Shown in pieces: positions 4,888-5,954 of a DNA stretch of 5,954 nucleotides. The position numbers and the translations under genes are program-made. This stretch comes from Gallionella sp. (GTDB lineage Bacteria > Pseudomonadota > Gammaproteobacteria > Burkholderiales > Gallionellaceae): assembly GCA_024654105.1 (NCBI GenBank), contig JANLID010000152.1:1-5954 (forward strand), written 5' to 3'. Numbering within the stretch: position 1 is the first letter of the stretch; every line of letters begins with the position of its first letter. The notes under the pieces were generated by a model. That model worked only from the letters and a program-made list of their open reading frames with translations, searched no databases and was not told where the DNA came from.

Positions 4888-5501
4888 TCGTAATCCTTTG
4901 CGCGTTCAAGGCGCTTCCGGCATGGCGTGATCCAGTCGAGTTTCGTGGGATATTCTCCATCGATCCACATGAGCCAGCAATAGGCAGTGGCAGTCGAGCC
5001 TTCCGGCGCGAGACGGCCTTTGTGCATCACAACACGTTCGGTAAACTGGAGCACGAATGAAGGCGGGTTGACCGAGAAAAGACGCGCGAATCGCCCCTGC
5101 CCTTCAAGGAACGCGGAACGCACGATCATTGCGAAACCTATCGTGCTGGTCTTGCCAGCCCGACGAATGAACTCTTCAGCCAGACGAAACGGTGGGTTGG
5201 TTATCGTCCAGTCAACACGGTCCAGCGGACTTGGGTAAAGATAATCAGCAACCGGAAACCCAGCACCATAATCGTGCACGTCGCTGGCCTCAACACTGCC
5301 GAAATACTCACGCAGCGGCTTTACCATGTGGCCGCGATTCGCAGCCGGTTCTCGGCAAGTCATGTGGCTGATGTCGTGGTCATTCATAATCAGCCATTCG
5401 CACAGCGCCCTCGTTGCCCAAGGCGGTGTGGGAAAATCGTCTAGCGAATCGTGTGCCTCAGACCGTTGCTGCATGACGGCACTTGATGTATTCTGCCCCA
5501 C
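4884..5501 (-). CDS. Phage DNA methyltransferase, N6-adenine type
   Basis: 205 residues with a GTG start: the GTG overlaps the preceding stop by one base (TAGTG) and has GGGAGG seven bases upstream, while the first internal ATG (5474) has none. DFPTPPWATRALCEWL (22-37) is the typical entry of stand-alone phage methyltransferases. Motif I (SAM binding) appears as REPAANRGHM (50-59), with Asn where a Gly is usual in EPAxGxG. The catalytic motif IV is NPPF at 102-105 after DWTIT, as in amino-methyltransferases acting on adenine N6. ASDVHDYG (72-79) fits the acidic motif II. No specificity domain and no partner restriction enzyme are visible, so it is an orphan enzyme, probably for protecting phage DNA or regulating it. 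Target sequence cannot be read. Confidence 0.82.
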   Translation of the reverse strand: MGQNTSSAVMQQRSEAHDSLDDFPTPPWATRALCEWLIMNDHDISHMTCREPAANRGHMVKPLREYFGSVEASDVHDYGAGFPVADYLYPSPLDRVDWTITNPPFRLAEEFIRRAGKTSTIGFAMIVRSAFLEGQGRFARLFSVNPPSFVLQFTERVVMHKGRLAPEGSTATAYCWLMWIDGEYPTKLDWITPCRKRLERAKDYE

Positions 5502-5701
5502 TACCTCGCCTCCCTGTTGCGCAATTTACCAAGCGCAATCTCGCGTCCAAGCTTTGCCATCATCGCCTCACGATCCCATGCCTCATTGTACTGCTCCCGA
5601 TCTTCGAGTATATCCCAATCAATGCGTTGAGCTTCATGCCGCAGCCGGTGAAATTTGCGCGCCGCGCGAACCAAACGCCTGGTGATCACCTGCCGAGCCA
5701 T
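5501..5701 (-). CDS. Small basic hypothetical protein, 66 residues
   Basis: A charged, predicted all-helical protein (MARQVITRRLVRAARKFHRL, then RIDWDILEDREQYNEAWDREAMMAKLGREIALGKLRNREAR), without any motif I recognise. The ATG overlaps the end of the previous gene by 16 bases, and the stop overlaps the GTG of the methyltransferase by one base, so it is part of the coupled operon. The ribosome site is weak. Function unknown; the high Arg content suggests nucleic-acid or protein binding (inference). Confidence 0.65.
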   Translation of the reverse strand: MARQVITRRLVRAARKFHRLRHEAQRIDWDILEDREQYNEAWDREAMMAKLGREIALGKLRNREAR

Positions 5702-5844
5702 TCCGGCCTACCGCATTCGATGGCCTCACGTTCCAGCTTTTCCAGTTTGTCGCGGGTGCGCCTGATCGCCTTGGGCAGATAGTGCTTGCGCCATTCGATG
5801 CTGCGAATCTCGGCTTCGGTCAATTCAGGCAATGCGGCCTCCAT
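5686..5844 (-). CDS. Small helical hypothetical protein, 52 residues
   Basis: From the ATG at 5844 it reads MEAALPELTEAEIRSIEWRK, then HYLPKAIRRTRDKLEKLERE and AIECGRPEWLGR. It is clearly amphipathic and probably a coiled coil. There is no ribosome site before that ATG. A TTG four codons later (5832) has GGAGG five bases upstream and would overlap the preceding stop by eight bases (TTGCCTGA), the same geometry used elsewhere in this operon, so a 48-residue product is quite possible. Function unknown. Confidence 0.6.
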   Translation of the reverse strand: MEAALPELTEAEIRSIEWRKHYLPKAIRRTRDKLEKLEREAIECGRPEWLGR

Positions 5845-5941
5845 GGCGTTTGGCGAAGCGTTCGCGTTGGAGCGCGTGCCAGTCTATCATTTCGCCGATC
5901 CGTTCCACACCCGGCGCGCGGCCATATTCACGCAGTGTCAT
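5825..5941 (-). CDS. Small hypothetical protein, 38 residues (start uncertain, may extend beyond window)
   Basis: The frame runs from an ATG at 5941 to TGA at 5825 and reads MTLREYGRAPGVERIGEMID, then WHALQRERFAKRHGGRIA. The frame remains open to the right edge, so the true start may lie outside the window; an AGGG just two bases before the ATG is too close to be ideal. The peptide looks like a genuine coding sequence (charged helix, Trp/His in the middle), but no family is recognised. Its end overlaps the next gene. Confidence 0.5.
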   Translation of the reverse strand: MTLREYGRAPGVERIGEMIDWHALQRERFAKRHGGRIA

Positions 5942-5954
5942 TGCCCTGATATAT

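Noticed and set aside
1..5954. tRNA genes, CRISPR arrays, insertion sequences, attachment sites
   Set aside because: No cloverleaf-like segment, no regularly spaced repeats, no transposase-like protein or terminal inverted repeats, and no integrase were noticed by eye.

Overview
The window is part of a temperate-phage or prophage genome. All 19 genes I call lie on the minus strand, so transcription runs from high to low coordinates. The likely host is an alphaproteobacterium, plausibly a sphingomonad. This rests on the style of the phage proteins (DUF1376 replication protein, RusA variant, MmcB-like nuclease, DUF551, a Thivi_2564-type membrane protein), on moderately high GC and on extreme gene packing. 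It is an inference from family knowledge, not a database result. I cannot tell an integrated prophage from a free phage because no attachment site, integrase or host gene is visible.

In order of transcription, 5954 to 4500 opens with three small unrecognised genes. They are followed by an N6-adenine-type DNA methyltransferase with a GTG start and a RusA-family Holliday junction resolvase. Between 4495 and 4377 lies a tiny gene with the best ribosome binding site of the window and a reading frame that appears broken by one base. Next come an MmcB-like PD-(D/E)XK nuclease (4337-3411), a DUF1376 replication-initiation-type protein (3411-2563) and a probable helicase-loader-like protein (2735-2199). 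The last two genes overlap by 173 bases in different frames.

From 2202 to 870 there is a chain of seven small genes of 43 to 91 codons. They include a Cys-rich, zinc-ribbon-like protein and a DUF551 protein. Apart from one 41-base gap they overlap by 1, 4 or 8 bases, which indicates translational coupling. Several are too short for standard ORF cut-offs. The chain ends in a 176-residue conserved phage protein, a possible late-gene regulator by position and C-terminal helical pattern.

From 339 to 251 is the only clear non-coding gap on this side. It is followed by a two-helix Thivi_2564-type membrane protein (250-83) and by the first 24 codons of a DUF5681-like protein that probably starts the packaging (terminase) module and runs off the left edge.

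Taken together this is the replication and recombination module of the phage, followed by a small-protein accessory stretch and the switch to the packaging genes. Initiator-like and loader-like proteins would recruit the host replicative helicase, RusA would resolve recombination or replication branches, and the methyltransferase would mark or protect the DNA. The possibly new parts are the uncharacterised small-gene chain, the long dual-coding overlap, the frameshifted mini-gene and the nuclease fused to a coiled coil. No complete new defence system can be demonstrated from sequence alone.
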